DNA of 64,000 bases, taken from assembly GCA_023362775.1 (NCBI GenBank), contig JALMGJ010000001.1, positions 91,782,001-91,846,000 of the forward strand. Reading direction: 5' to 3'. Position 1 is the first letter of the stretch; each line of letters starts with the position of its first letter. This document shows positions 13,107 to 24,866 of the stretch, one piece after another. Both the position numbers and the translations under genes were made by a program. Under the pieces are notes generated by a model. That model was not told the DNA's origin, made no database searches, and saw nothing but the letters and a program-made list of their open reading frames with translations. This DNA is from Charina bottae. Its lineage: Eukaryota; Chordata; Lepidosauria; Squamata; Charinaidae.

Positions 13107-13109
13107 TTT
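13059..13109. repeat. (TTTA)n microsatellite
   Basis: About twelve TTTA units. It forms the tail of the adjacent inverted SINE. Confidence 0.9.
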
Positions 13110-13110
13110 T

Positions 13111-13442
13111 CTATCCCACCTTTATTATTTTTTATAAATAACTCAAGGCGGCGGACATACCTAATGCTCCTTCCTCCTCCTATTTTCCCCACAACAACCA
13201 CCCTGTGAGGTGAGTTGGGCTGAGAGACAGGGACTGGCCCAAGGTCACCCAGCCGGCTTTCATGCCTAAGTCGGGACTAGAACTCTCAGTCTCCTGGTTT
13301 GCCATTGGCTCCTTCCTAGGGCTGAGAGACAGGGACTGGCCCAAAGTCACCCAGCCGGCTTTCATGCCTAAGGCGGGACCAGAACTCTCAGTCTCCTGGA
13401 TTCTAGCCCCTTGCCTTAACCACTAGAACAAACTGGCTCTCT
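13111..13442 (-). mobile_element. MIR/CORE-like tRNA-derived SINE with an internal 102-bp duplication
   Basis: The minus strand reads a tRNA-like head (CTAGTGGTTAAGGC with GAGTTCTGGTCCCG), then GGGTGACTTTGGGCCAGTCC and an A-rich tail. The segment 13219-13320 repeats at 13321-13399 with period 102, as if the core were duplicated. The same family is present undivided at 14700-14940. Confidence 0.7.
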
Positions 13443-14699
13443 GTCTTCCTGTCAAATGAGGAGTTGTGGGCACTTTTTCAGTAGTAGTATCCTGGATAAT
13501 GAATGCTCTTTACTCCTACCTCTTCTCCACTCCTGGTGCCAATACTTTTTCTTTAACACCAGGCAAAGACACTTTTCTTTCTCCCAAGCCTTTTTCAAGT
13601 CATTCTGGAGCTTAGTTTTCACTGATGTCAACCATCCTGAGAACTTTTTGCACATAAATAAATAAAAGCTGCTCACTCTGCTCATAAGTACAAAACAGAA
13701 GGAACTCGGCTTGGAAAAGTAGGAGGCTGGCTCCATGAAGGCATTCAACACACACCATGCATACTATAGTTCGTGAGCCCTGAGGACTTTCTCCCCAAAT
13801 TTGCTTGGAAAGAGCTCTCTCTATTTGAGGCCCTAGAGAGCTGCTGCCTGGCAAAATAGATGATGCTGGATAAGCCAACCAAGATGCCATCCTGGTTTAA
13901 AAGGAGTTTTGCTTGCTCCTAATATTTGAATGCAATTTCAGCCCTGAATTTCATCCCAATAATTGCACTTACATATTTCTAGCACTTCCATTCTGCCTTT
14001 CTTTAAAACCCACAAGGTGACTCAAACCCCTGAATTGTAAGTGAAATAATAAACATTCAGATTTCCCAGACGTGACATAGGGTCTTCCTTTGTCTGATTA
14101 TCTGATACCTTGGATCATCGAAAGCTTCCAACTACATTGATTTGCAATGGTCCTTCCAAGGACAGCTGCTACAGCACACAGGGTTCAGTTTATGACTTTC
14201 TACTAAAGACCTCAGGCTTTAAAAGCACCTTTTGGTTGACGGATTGGGAGAAACTGCAACAGGAAAAAAATGCTCTTCAGAACCAGTGACACTAACATAA
14301 CTCATCCTCTCCAAGAATTGTCTTCGTGCTGCTGTGATTTGTTATCCTGGATTTAGGCTTTAGAGCATTATGTGAGTGCAGCCATCCATGTTCTGCATGT
14401 GTGAATGAATGATGGGTGGAGGGAGAGATGAGAGGGATGAGAGAGGGAGCTTAAGAGGTTTTGGGAGAGTAATATTTTATTCAGTTATGAGGAAATGTAC
14501 TTGTATTTTTAAGGTGGCAAAGGGTTTTTAGTTCTCAGTCCCCTTTTCTTTAACTTAACAGTTTCTCCAGAAGATAGCTTGGTAGTGCACACTCTGAAAA
14601 CATTGCCCCTATGATGATGATGATACTACATGGGGGTACAACATTGCTCTATAGGTCATTGGTGGTAGAAATGATTATAGCTCCTTATATTTTGTTAAT
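13443..14699. other. Intron 1, unassigned sequence
   Basis: No gene or recognised repeat. Confidence 0.35.
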
Positions 14700-14940
14700 A
14701 TAAAGTGGTTATGGTGCTGGGCTAGAAACCAGGAGTCTGTGAGTTCTAGTCCTACCTGAGGCATGAAAGCCAGCTGGGTGACCTTGGGCCAGTCCCTCTC
14801 TCTCAGCCCAGCTCACCTCACAGGGTTGTTGTGGGGAAAATAGGAGGAGGAAGGAGTATTAGGTATGTTCGCTGCCTTGAGTTATTTATAAAAATAATAT
14901 AAAGGTGGGATAAAAATAAAATAAATAAATAAATAAATTT
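14700..14940 (+). mobile_element. MIR/CORE-like tRNA-derived SINE
   Basis: The head has GTGGTTATGGTGCTGGGCTA and GAGTTCTAGTCC, RNA polymerase III A- and B-box-like. It is followed by GGGTGACCTTGGGCCAGTCC and a tail ending in (AAAT)n. Same family as 13111-13442. Confidence 0.75.
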
Positions 14941-15732
14941 GGGAAAGGGACTGCCTCCCTCTAAAAAATATGCTAAGTCTTTCTTGTTGAACTGATGGCA
15001 CAGCTCAACTGTTTTTCTTCATGGAATTCGACCCTTCCTGCTGTGAGCCATGCAGCAGAAAAACATGTTTTCCAACCTCATCAGAATTCCCTATATTTGT
15101 AATGGCTGGAAAGCAAGGTTAATTGAAACAATCCATCCTCAGCTCTGGTGCAAGCCATCTAGTGCAGGAACAGCAGCACAGGAAACTGCAGGGACTAGTC
15201 CAGGCAGTTGCCAGGAGTCAACACTGACTGGAAGGCACCCCCCTCCCTCCAGATAGAGTGTAGTTAGCAAGCATGTAGTAACAGCTAGTAAAGCATATTT
15301 ATAATCCTGATGAGACTGTCTGTAGACCTTACTTCAAAGGAAGACATTCCAAATGTCCATTTCCTTGTGGTTAGTGTACAAAGGGTGAGTGACGTACAGC
15401 CTTATTGTCTTATACAGCTCATGATCTACCTTCATGTGTTCTTTAGCCTAATTTCAAAAGCCCATGCAAGAAATCAGTTCAGTCTTCTGGCAAAAGATAT
15501 CTGTCCCTGTTGCTTAAAAGTGAGAGAAGAGGTGTCAGAAAGAGAAAGAAAGAGAGGAAAAGATGTCAAAAGAGAGAGGGGGGGGAGAGAAAAGAAAAAT
15601 GGAGGAAGGAGAATAGGTATCTCCATCCACTTTTGGCCATGGGTCCACTCTTAGTCCTATCTGTCTCTCAACACCAAACAAATTGCTCCTGAACCTGAAG
15701 AAAAAAAGTGTTGGCCATCTCTGATAGATATA

Positions 15733-15734
<2 letters not shown>
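14941..15734. other. Intron 1, unassigned sequence ending in a purine-rich patch
   Basis: No gene. Bases 15515-15615 are strongly purine-rich (GA/GGGG runs), which produces a spurious basic open frame. Confidence 0.4.

Positions 15735-15792
<58 letters not shown>
15735..15792. repeat. (GA)n microsatellite
   Basis: About 29 uninterrupted dinucleotide units. Confidence 0.95.
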
Positions 15793-15795
<3 letters not shown>

Positions 15796-16400
15796 GACAC
15801 TGAGTATCTTAAGTATCTTCCCTGTTAGTGCTTGTTGCGGATTGGATGCTTGGTCCTTTGGCATTGAATACATACATGAAGAATAAGAATACTATTCATG
15901 ATGTCTCTATATTATTTTCAGTAACAGAGAGTAAACCTTCTGATCCCATTTGCTAGAGAAAATGCTTGGGTGGGATGCTATTGCATTCCCGTCCTTTTGG
16001 TTGTCCTGTTGAGATTTAGGTCTCCATTGTGCCAAGTAGGATGCTGAACTAATTAGGTTCTTTGGTCTGATCAAGCTTGTACTTATATTTTAATACCCTT
16101 AATCTATTAATACAGATGCAAGAAGTATCTTTGATACCACTTGAAAGAGCTCTTTGGGTTAGCCCAAGAGTCAAGAGTGTCATTTAACTCTTTCATCCTG
16201 CCCAGTTGCCTCTCAGGTTCTTCTTCTTTGGTTATGTAGGGATATGATGACATTTGGTGTATAATGGAATGAGCAAAATCATTTGCCTTCTTATATAGCT
16301 TCAGTCTGGAGAGACTGAAAATTTAAAGCACAGTAGGAAAAACAAGGGCCATCTCATAAGGTTGGCTTTGGCAGAAGACAATGGAGAGGGAGAAGAAAGG

Positions 16401-16475
16401 CCTCCTCCTCCTCCTCCTCCTCCTCCTCCTCCTCCTCCTTCTCCTTCTCCTTCTCCTTCTCCTTCTCCTTCTCCC
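16401..16475. repeat. Compound (CCT)n(CTTCTC)n microsatellite
   Basis: About 13 CCT units followed by about 6 CTTCTC units. It creates a spurious poly-Pro/Ser frame. Confidence 0.93.
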
Positions 16476-18754
16476 CTCTCTCTGAAGTTTAGAGAGAGTG
16501 GAATTTTCTATAGAGTGGAAATTATGACTTCCCTTTTTACACTGCTTGTGGGCTTCCCAAAGTCATCAGGTTGGCAACTGAAGGACGTAAAAATGTTTTC
16601 AGTTTTCTCTTATGCACATAACAGAAAAGTGAGAAGCGATGGTGAAGGAATAGCTGCCAAGGCAGGTTTATGCCTAGAGCACATTTCCTTCCTTTGATGA
16701 ATAAACAAGCCAGTTCCCATAAATCCAAGATATATGGTTTCCTTCCACTGAAGTATCCAAAGCTTAAATCAGGAACCCCATCTTATATCTTAAAGTTTAG
16801 AAATATCCTTGTGAGAAACTACCTTAGCTCAGATTTCAGACCTACCCTTTCAGGTCCTAAGATGGTGGCATGCAAAGTCACCCCATTCTTTTAGCAAGCC
16901 TACAAATTAGCTGGCCAGGTGTAAACACTAGGAGCTAGCCTCCTGTCTTTGCTTAATCAACAAGGCAAGACCTCCTTCCCTACTTTATGGAACTGGGGAA
17001 CTATAGTCTGTTCAGTATATGGAACAGCTCTGATCTGGAGATAGCAGCTTTAATCTCTCCTGCTCTACCTTACCGGGCTTTAAAATACAATTTCATGGAG
17101 AAAAAGAAGTCTATCCACAGCTCTTAATCACGAAAGTAAGTTAAACAAAACCTTCGGAGCCAGAGGAAGTACTGTACATCTTTAGAAAACAATGGATGTA
17201 GAACAGCCAGCAAGAAATGGATGTTGTCCTGCATGCCCTACTATTTCTGCCCTTTCTTCAAAACAGCTGGCTGGCTACTGATGGAAACGGGATAATGCTC
17301 TATCAGATCTTCAGCCTTATCCAGCAAGGCTTATTTAGGACCCATGGAAGAAATCCTTCACATGGCACATAATAGAACCATAGAATTTGTTGTCACATGA
17401 GTTGATAAACACCAGGATGAAAGAATGTTAGACAGATTAATGGAGGAGGAGATGCCTATGAGATGCTATTATTTGTGATGGCTATATATCCAGTGTGGTC
17501 AAGAGCCAGCAGGGCAAAGTAACTAAGCGTTTGACTAAGTTTCAGAAACCAAATTCATATCCCCCACTTGATCTTGGAGCTCCCTGGAGAACCTTTGTCC
17601 AGTCACTACTGTATTTCTTAGCCCAACCTACTTTATAGGGTTGCTGTTGCAAGGAGAAAATGAGAAGAGACCTGCGTGTACATTCCCTAAAGTTCCAGAG
17701 AAAAAGTAGGTTATTGTCCTGACTTCAAGTGAAGGAACATGCTGAGACTTGGTGTAAAAGCTCTGGTATTTTATTGTTCTACTCTGCTAGACAGAATCCA
17801 GCTAAACTAAAACGAACTAGTGATGCTCAGAGAAAAGGCCCAAGAAACTAGGGTGGTGCCTTCTTTAGCCTCTTGGGAGGAAAGCAAAGCGATTCAGTAC
17901 TGCGCATGCGTTTATCCCCCTGGAGGGAGCCCCTTCCTTCTTCACCAGTTATCTCCCTGACACTTATACATGTAATAATACATTTTTAAAGAATTAAAAT
18001 TATTTCCAGGATCAAAGGCAGAATGCCACTGAGTACCATTTACCAGAGAACATGAATAGGAGGGTATTATTGTAGTCATGTTCTGCCTGGAGGCTTCCCA
18101 GGGGCATCTTTAAACAAAAAGATGCTGGACTAGATAGGCTTTTGATCTGTTCTATCCCTCCACTTAGATGTTCTTGTTTATGGGTCATGGGCAATTTAAA
18201 TCGCTATCTATTTCCAAATTGAGCATCTCTGCTAATACAATGTGCTTTGTTTTTCCTTTTTCAGCTAAGGGCAGAAATTGCAAGTTGCCTGACTCTGTAA
18301 ACTTAGTTTTCTAATTTGCAAGATGGGATAGCAATTCAAAAAGTCCAAATTACTTGTTGGTTTTTTAGCCATGGGGGGCTGTTCTTCTGCTGTGTGTAGG
18401 AGGATTCTGTGCCCTCACCTCATTCCACTGTGCCTGGTTTGCAGAGCAGATGGCAGCCCCAAATCTCCTACCTTTTTTTTTGCATGGGTCAACAAATTGT
18501 TGTGTGAAGAACTGAAAATAAAAAGGTTCATATGCAAAGAGGGCCAGTAACCAAGAAAGAGTACAGACATGTAGGTAAAGGTGGGAAGCAAGCACTTAGG
18601 ATGAGCTGAAGTTTAGCAAAAGTCACTAATACTAATAAAGGGATTTCTTTAAGTATGCTCAGAACAAAAAAGAATCAGTGTAGCACCTGTTCAGTGAAGA
18701 TTGCAAAATGCTCACAAAGAAAAGACAGAGCTACTCAGTTCTATTTTGTTTCAG
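16476..18754. other. Intron 1, unassigned sequence
   Basis: No exon or repeat family recognised. Confidence 0.35.
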
Positions 18755-20245
18755 TTTCCCCAGGAAAAAAAATGGATGTGCTTCAGCAGGAAATTGTGAT
18801 GAGGAAGGTGAATAGGCAGAATGAAGCTTGAGATTGATAGAAACATAGCCAGGAAATGCCTCTTTACTTTGAATAAGTTTAAATTTCCAGGGCCAGATGG
18901 GCTGCATCCCAGGGGACAGAAGGAAATAGCCAATAATCTCGGTGAGTCCTTATGCATTATCTTTGAGAAATCTTGGAGAATTGCAAGATGACTGGAAAAC
19001 AGCAAATACTCTCTTGTATTCAGAAAGAGGAAAAAGGAAGATCCAGTCTGACTTTGCTAAGTATCTGAGAAGATTCTAGAGTAGATCATAAAGAGTTTGA
19101 TTTGTAAGCATGCTGAAAATAATGTGGTAATTACTGTTAGACATTAGCTTGGATTTGTCAAGAACAAATCTTGCCAGTCTAATTTTATCTCATTTTTTTA
19201 AATTGGAGAATTTCCTTAATGGATTGTGGGAATGCTTCTAGACATAATTTATTTTAACTTCAGGAAAGCATTTGACAAAGTACTCCACAACATTCTGATT
19301 AGAGAGCTAATTTAGTGGGGAGTGGATAGCATAACAATTATGTGGGTACATTGCTGACTTGACAATTGTACTCAAAGAGTGTTCATAACTGGTTCCTTGT
19401 TAAATAAAATATCCAACATATCTTGGAAGATATTGCCTCCTTACAAGAACCTCTAGTACTAGAAGATGAAGTTAGATCAGCACTCTGGTCATTACTAAGT
19501 TGGAAGGTTACAGGAACAGATGGAATACCTACTGATCAAATCAACCCACAGTTCTCACTCAAGACATAAATGACCAGGCTCAAAATATCCTACTTTGGAC
19601 ACATTATGCGAAGACCTAGCTTTCTGGAAAAGGCTCAAATGCTGGGAAAGGTGGAAGGAAAGAGGAGAAGAGGAGGACCAGCAGCAAGGTGGATGGGGTC
19701 AGTTAGTGGTGGTGTTGGGTGCACAGTTGGAAGACCTGAAAGACCAGGTTAGGGACAGATCTATGGAGAAGATCTATCTATGTGGTCACTAAGAGTCGAC
19801 AAAAACTTGATGGCACATAATCAAAAATAGGATAGAGAATGGCTTGATAATAGTACTTTTGAAAAAGTCTTGGAATAGTAGTTGCTTACAAACCGAATTT
19901 GAGCCAGAAGTGAATGTTGCTTCAAAAAAAGGCAAATGCAATATTTGGCTGCATCAAGAGAAGTTTAATTGCTCCATTAAATTCTGCATGGATCAGAATG
20001 CACCTTGAGTACTGTGTTTGAATGCACCACATTTGGAGGAAGATTCAGGAATATAGAAATGGGTTTGAAAGGGGCAGTACAAATGACTAGGGACTAGAAA
20101 CTCTGTTCAATAAACAGATTGAAATAAATGGTTAAGTTTAACTATGTGAAAATATGACAGCATTCTTCAAATACTTAAAAGAATGTCACATAGAAAGTCA
20201 TGGGTTATTCTTTCTTTTTCCAGAGTGTAGGAGAGGAAAGGTTGG
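18755..20245 (+). mobile_element. CR1-superfamily LINE, decayed RT region, split by another LINE
   Basis: Reading across frames gives GPDGLHPRG, IFEKSWRI, GFVKNKSC, GMLLDIIYFNFRKAFDKVLH and NILIREL, the order of CR1-type reverse transcriptase blocks. The 3' part (AAGGCAAATGCAATATTTGG, then GGCTGCATCAAGAG) matches the CR1 region downstream of the RT. Many stops and frameshifts. It is interrupted at 19413-19828. Confidence 0.65.
19413..19828 (+). mobile_element. RTE/BovB-like LINE 3' fragment nested in the CR1 element
   Basis: It contains VRSALWSLLSWKVTGTDGIP (start of an RT block), a deletion, then ISYFGHIMRRPSFLEKAQML with GKVEGKRRRG. This is the BovB/RTE-like C-terminal motif YFGHxMRRxxxLEKxxMLGKxEGKRRRG. 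The end reads GTCACTAAGAGTCGACAAAA. CR1 sequence continues on both sides, so this element arrived later. Confidence 0.6.
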
Positions 20246-20329
20246 TTCAGTGAGTACTCCTTTGTGGGATACCCCACAAGGTTTGGAAATTTCTGCCCTA
20301 CTTTTTTATTATTATAAATAATATTTATT

Positions 20330-21375
20330 ATATCTAACACTGTTGAGATAGGTTTGGAGTGAGGTCTCATCAGAGTGCTAATAATTATGCATCTCCACCT
20401 CACCCTGACCACACTGGGATGCTGTAGAGGTCTCGACTTAGTGTCTGGACTCAATTGGGGTCTGGATGGGACAAAACAGGTTGGAAATGAGCTCTAGCAA
20501 GGCAACAGTACTGTTTATTTAGAAAGTCCCTCTATCAGTTTCAGTGTTAATTCTGGACTTCCGTGAAATAACAGGTTTGCAACTTGGATGTCCTCCTGGG
20601 CCTGTGGCTACTGCTAGATGGCCTGGGGCTTTTGCTCAGTTTCAGTGGTGCACCAGTGGCAGCCCTACCTGAAGCAGAAAGACCTGGCAATGGTAACTCA
20701 TGCTCTATCACAACATGTCATGACTATTGCTCTGTACATGGAGCTGCCTTGGAAGACCACTCTGAAACTCTAGTTGGTGCAAATATAGCAGTCCATTTAC
20801 TGGCTGGTGAGAAGCAACCAGAGTCATGTAACATCTGTGTTATGGGCATTGCATTGGCTTCCAATAGGTTTCCAAATACAATTCAAAGTGCTGATTTTAA
20901 CCCATAAAGTCCTATATAGTTTCACTTTAGGGCAGAGCTTTCCAAACTGTGTGTGGCGACACAAAAGTGTGTCGGCACACACAGTCTGGTGTGTCGCCAC
21001 ACAACCCGGAAGCGCTGATCATCATCAGCGCTTCCGGGTTTTCCCGCGACGACACACCAATGGCGGCGCGCAAAAACCTGAAAGCGGCAGCAGCGGTTGG
21101 TGTGTCGCCGTGGGAAAACTTTGGAAAGCCCTGCTCTAGGGTGTTTCAAGACAACCTCCCCCAACCATAATTGTCCTCCCTGGTACATTGTTCCTGGGAA
21201 AATTTATTAGTAGTTTCTCATTCTCAAGAGATGTGGAGGGCTGGGGCCTGGAAACAGTGCTTTTCCTTAATGGCCCCTATTTCATGGAACAGTCTCCCCA
21301 CTGAGGTTAAAATGACACCAATCCTCATGGCATTCTGAAAATAGGTGAAAGCTGTATTCCTTTGGAAGACTTTGG
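20330..21375 (+). mobile_element. L2-group LINE ORF2 remnant, split by a hAT MITE
   Basis: Before the interruption the frames show HDYCSVHGAALEDH (from DYCNALYLGLPL) and ALHWLPIGFQIQFKVLILTH. After it come FSLMAPISWNSLPTEVKM and TPILMAF. These are the successive C-terminal L2 ORF2 motifs. The MITE at 20933-21133 lies between them. The element is badly degraded. Confidence 0.65.
20933..21133 (-). mobile_element. hAT-type MITE (CAGGGCTTTCCAAA family)
   Basis: A 201-bp element starting CAGAGCTTTCCAAACTGTGT and ending TTTGGAAAGCCCTG. The target duplication is CTTTAGGG (20925-20932) / CTCTAGGG (21134-21141), 7 of 8 identical. Its GC-rich interior is shared with 9618-9888 in the opposite direction. 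Confidence 0.82.
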
Positions 21376-21434
21376 AACAAGTTGGCACCACCTGTTCAGC
21401 CTATACTGTGCAAAATACAGTATTTTGTATTTTT

Positions 21435-21471
21435 GTCAGCCTATACTGTACAAAATACAGTATAGGCTGAC
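21435..21471. repeat. Perfect 16-bp hairpin
   Basis: GTCAGCCTATACTGTA and its exact reverse complement are separated by the loop CAAAA. A partial extra copy of the left arm lies 40 bp upstream (21380-21420). Confidence 0.9.
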
Positions 21472-21704
21472 ATGGACAGTGTCTTAAAAAACAAAAAACA
21501 AGAACAGCCCAGCCTACTTGCGAGACAATAGGGACCACAGTGTATGCATTATTCATGGTCCCGGAGGTGAAATGAAGCTAGCAAACATGAGCTGTTCATT
21601 TTTAATAGGCTACATGTCACTTTATCTGTATACAAGCAGGACGAATGCTGTCACCTGTCAGTTTCCCCAACACGAATGATAGATGAATGAACTTCTGTGG
21701 AGGA

Positions 21705-21705
21705 C

Positions 21706-21736
<31 letters not shown>

Positions 21737-21739
21737 CGA
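21705..21739. repeat. (GAT)n microsatellite
   Basis: About eleven trinucleotide units. It gives a spurious poly-Asp frame. Confidence 0.9.
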
Positions 21740-22266
21740 CTTTTCCTTGTTTCCTGAAAGTAGTAGCAACTGCATTATCTACCCTATTGTTTTACCAAAA
21801 TCTTTAGGCTGTTTTTTTTTTAATTCCCCTTCCTTCTACTCGCCATCCCTGGAATTCTCCTCCAGAATATTGCTATCCCTCCCCTTTTCCCATCAAATTC
21901 TTAAAATCAGTTTTTTTTCTTCTTAATCTTTTTATACAACCTCTTATACCTGAATCTCAGCAGAGTGCAAGTCTTGAACATGCTTACCTGTCAATTGTTC
22001 CTTTGCTTGCTTTAATTTTCATTTTCCTTTCTATTCTCTGTTGCTTTCTCTATAGAATTTTCAGCTGTGTGCTTTCTAGGGCCACAGATCTGTCTGATCT
22101 TGCATTATAAAGCATCTAGTACAAAGTGATAGATGGATGGGTAACACAGAGGCAATGAACTTAATTGTTTTTTAAATAAGCCCATCAAATGCAGCAGGAT
22201 TCAGAGGAGCTCAGTGAAACTCTGGGCTCAGTGGCAATGTATGTATGGTTCAAAATCTTCATACCC
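21740..22266. other. Intron 1, unassigned pyrimidine-rich sequence
   Basis: No gene. T/C-rich around 21800-22060. Confidence 0.35.
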
Positions 22267-22477
22267 CAGGGGTACCCAACCTTTTTGGCACGAGGGACCG
22301 GTTTCATGGAAGACAATTTTTCCACAGACCGGGGCGGGTGGGGTTTGCAGGCGGGAGCCAATCGCATGAACCGGGGGCGGGGTTTGCAGGCGGGAGCCAA
22401 TCGTGCAGACCAGGGGGTGGGGTTCAGAGACCGGCATGGCAGCCCGGTTCCTAACAACCGGGGGTTGGGGACCCCTG
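22267..22477 (-). mobile_element. hAT-type MITE (CAGGGGTNCCCAACC family) with internal tandem units
   Basis: It starts CAGGGGTACCCAACC and ends GGTTGGGGACCCCTG. The interior holds tandem units of GGGGTTTGCAGGCGGGAGCC followed by AATCG. A target duplication could not be recognised. Sister copy at 30180. Confidence 0.7.
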
Positions 22478-23585
22478 CCCCAGAAGGTTCAGTTAAATCA
22501 GGTTCGTTGGGTTCACACAACAGGCTGAATGGGGATGAATGGTCTATGGTTCAACAGGTCTTAACATCTTGTATGAAGTGTCATTGTGTTATGTTATAAT
22601 ATGGTTTATTTGCTTGCAGATAGCATGCTATGTGAACATAGCAATTGTGTTTATTTAACCCAGATTTAATTTTAAGCTATGGACTGAACCCAGCAACTGT
22701 GGTGATCTCTCCCTCAGTGTTTCAAAGCAAATATCTAAACATCTTGAGTTATGCTACAATTCGTAGCATCAAGTGTAGCAGCTGGTTCATCATCCAGCTG
22801 CCAGTTGGGCTTGTAAGTGCTGTAAGAGCTGGTCTGCAGCTCCAGTCAATGACTTCCCTTACGCTCTCCGATAGAGTGACTCAAGAAGCTGTCACCCAGT
22901 GATCTGGCTGGGTTCCAAGGCTGGAACAGCGGGATGGAGAAAGAAATAGAGAAACAGATTTTTAATTAGGGTTTAATTAGTCGTATAATTTCTGCTGACT
23001 CTAGCTTTTGGGAAAGGGCAAAATCATATCTGGCAGAATGTCCCAATATTGATATTGCTGTCAGAAGCTGGTGGATAGCAACATGGCACTATTAGTAATT
23101 ACTGGTCAAGGAAGTCTGGAGGGTGGACACATCTTGTAAATGCAAGCTGTCAGCTTCCCTGATGCAGCCTGCATTTAAGTAGCTCTGCACAATGGCTAGC
23201 TGTGGGTTCACATAATTGCATATGTGTGTATGGGACTAAGGTGAGGATGGCTATTGTAGCATGTGAACCTCCCTGTGCAGTTGGAGTTGGTTGTGTGAAC
23301 AATCCCTCATTTTACCTTCTATCATCATCCCAAGTAACTTTCTGTGAGAACAACCACATGAGAGGACTTATTCAAAGTAAAAGGCAGGGGCAAAGCAAAG
23401 CTTCCTTCTCTCCCACCCACTCAGTACCCTTTATCCTGAGCTGCTTTTCACTTCGAAAACCGGTTTGAGGGTTCGGTTATCTGTATTTGTGTATTGTATA
23501 TCATTAGCTGCTCATTTCTTCACTGTTCTGACCCCATCACTGTACTCCTCCAATGCTTGCTTCCTGCTATGTTCAAGTTTCTAGT
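22478..23585. other. Intron 1, unassigned sequence
   Basis: No gene or recognised repeat. Part of the TTCACACAACA-like dispersed family may lie near 22500-22660. Confidence 0.3.
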
Positions 23586-23593
23586 CCTTAAAA

Positions 23594-23913
23594 CAGAGCT
23601 TTCCAAACTGTGTGTCGGGACACGTTAGTGTGTCGGCTGCAGTGTCTGGGTGTGTCGTGGCTGCTGCTGCCTCCGAGCCCTGCCAGGATTCCATGCAGGT
23701 CCTAGTGCCTGCCTTGTTCCTTGCTGCCTCCAAACCTGCTGTGATTCCGTGCAGGTCCTAGTGCCTGCCTTGTGCCTTGCTGCCTCCAAACCTGCCCTGC
23801 CAGGATTCTGCGCAGGTCCTAGTGCCTACCTTGTGCCCTGCTGTAAGAGTGTGTCGCGAAATGATGCATGTCTAAAAAGTGTGTCACCAACATGAAAAGT
23901 TTGGAAAACTCTG
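23594..23913 (+). mobile_element. hAT-type MITE (CAGAGCTTTCCAAACT family) with internal minisatellite
   Basis: A 320-bp element with termini CAGAGCTTTCCAAACT and AGTTTGGAAAACTCTG. The exact 8-bp target duplication CCTTAAAA lies at 23586-23593 and 23914-23921. The interior (about 23680-23840) is a roughly 60-bp unit beginning CAGGTCCTAGTGCCTGCCTT, present almost three times. Confidence 0.88.
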
Positions 23914-24359
23914 CCTTAAAAGAATAAAGACTATATTTCAGTAGTAAGAGGATCTTCTGTGCACACTGTTGCTATCTCTTCAGCAATGATATTTCACACA
24001 GGGCTGGAAATAACTCCTGCCTGCAACCTTTAGAAACTGCTGGCAAATAGAACAGAAAATTAATCATTCTCTGGATATATGGAAGGGGCAAAGCTCACTG
24101 GGAGAGCATCTGTATCATTTTCAAAAGATCCTGCTTTCAGTCATCAGTATTTCCAATTAAAAGGGAGCTGGTGATGGGAAAGATCCTTATTTGCCAGAAA
24201 TCCTGGAGAGTAACTACCTGTCAAAGCAGACAATGTAGGCTAGCTGAATCAAATGTCTTTCTTGTGTGAAGTCAGCTCCCCATGTCCCTAATTGCTTACA
24301 GTTATCTACCAGTCTATCTACCAGTCTATCTTCAAAATGCATGTTCTTCAGCTGGATTT

Positions 24360-24500
24360 GCATAACACACTAGACTAGGCTAAAATTAGCTTTGATAATT
24401 TGGTTCAGCATGTTGTGTGAACCCAATGATCAGGTAAAGCCATAATATGGTTTATTTGTTTGCATATGTCATCTTCTGTGAACACTGCACTTGTACTTTG
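24360..24500. repeat. Members of a dispersed TTCACACAACATGC-like family
   Basis: Contains GCATGTTGTGTGAACCCAAT and a second unit ending TTCTGTGAACACTGC. Related pieces occur at 41063-41130, 44046-44215, 47707-47815 and 48178-48245. Probably a MITE family; not named. Confidence 0.4.
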
Positions 24501-24663
24501 GTAATCCAGTTTTAGAGTTTAAGAAATTGTGTGAATGCAGATTTATGCTGGCTCTCCTCTTCTTTCTAGCTATTTCTTCCCACAGGAACCTAGTAATGCA
24601 GAAATTTGTCCAGCTAACGTTTGCCTTCCAGGAGTCTCACTGTCTTTTCTGCTTGCTTCCTAG

Positions 24664-24763
24664 GCTCATTGGCATATTCCAGATGGTCCTGCAGAAAGTG
24701 GTGGAAGAAGGACAATTGAATGTGACGGACACCTTGATTGATGACAACAATGTGGCCATTCAA
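24664..24763 (+). CDS. Type II ferlin exon B: end of C2A domain
   Basis: A 100-nt exon after the acceptor cttgcttcctag and before the donor gtaaat. One base completes the Arg codon from the previous exon. The next 33 codons read [16 protein letters not shown], then [17 protein letters not shown]. The [13 protein letters not shown] and [10 protein letters not shown] strings are diagnostic of otoferlin/FER1L4-type C2A domains. The exon ends in phase 0, as required by the next exon. It follows a 24.2-kb intron full of repeats. Confidence 0.9.
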
Positions 24764-24828
24764 GTAAATGCACTAGCATTGCCCAAGGGGAGGTGGACCC
24801 ACTCTTATTCTTTCCATGGTCTACTGAG

Positions 24829-24829
<1 letters not shown>

Positions 24830-24866
<37 letters not shown>
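24830..24866. repeat. (TTGA)n microsatellite
   Basis: About nine units, 66 bp downstream of ferlin exon B. Confidence 0.92.

Noticed and set aside
15535..15873. Serine/leucine repeat protein on the minus strand
   Set aside because: Product of (GA)n and neighbouring purine-rich sequence.
16362..16697. Proline-rich protein frame
   Set aside because: Produced by the (CCT)n(CTTCTC)n microsatellite.
18955..19300. Endogenous retrovirus pol fragment
   Set aside because: The RT blocks (GPDGLHPR, FRKAFDKVLH) and the downstream sequence fit CR1-type LINEs. No LTR, protease or integrase motif was seen.
22189..22599. 136-codon frame (and partner frames on the other strand)
   Set aside because: It lies across a hAT MITE with GC-rich tandem units. 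The frame is open because of the repeat, not protein coding.
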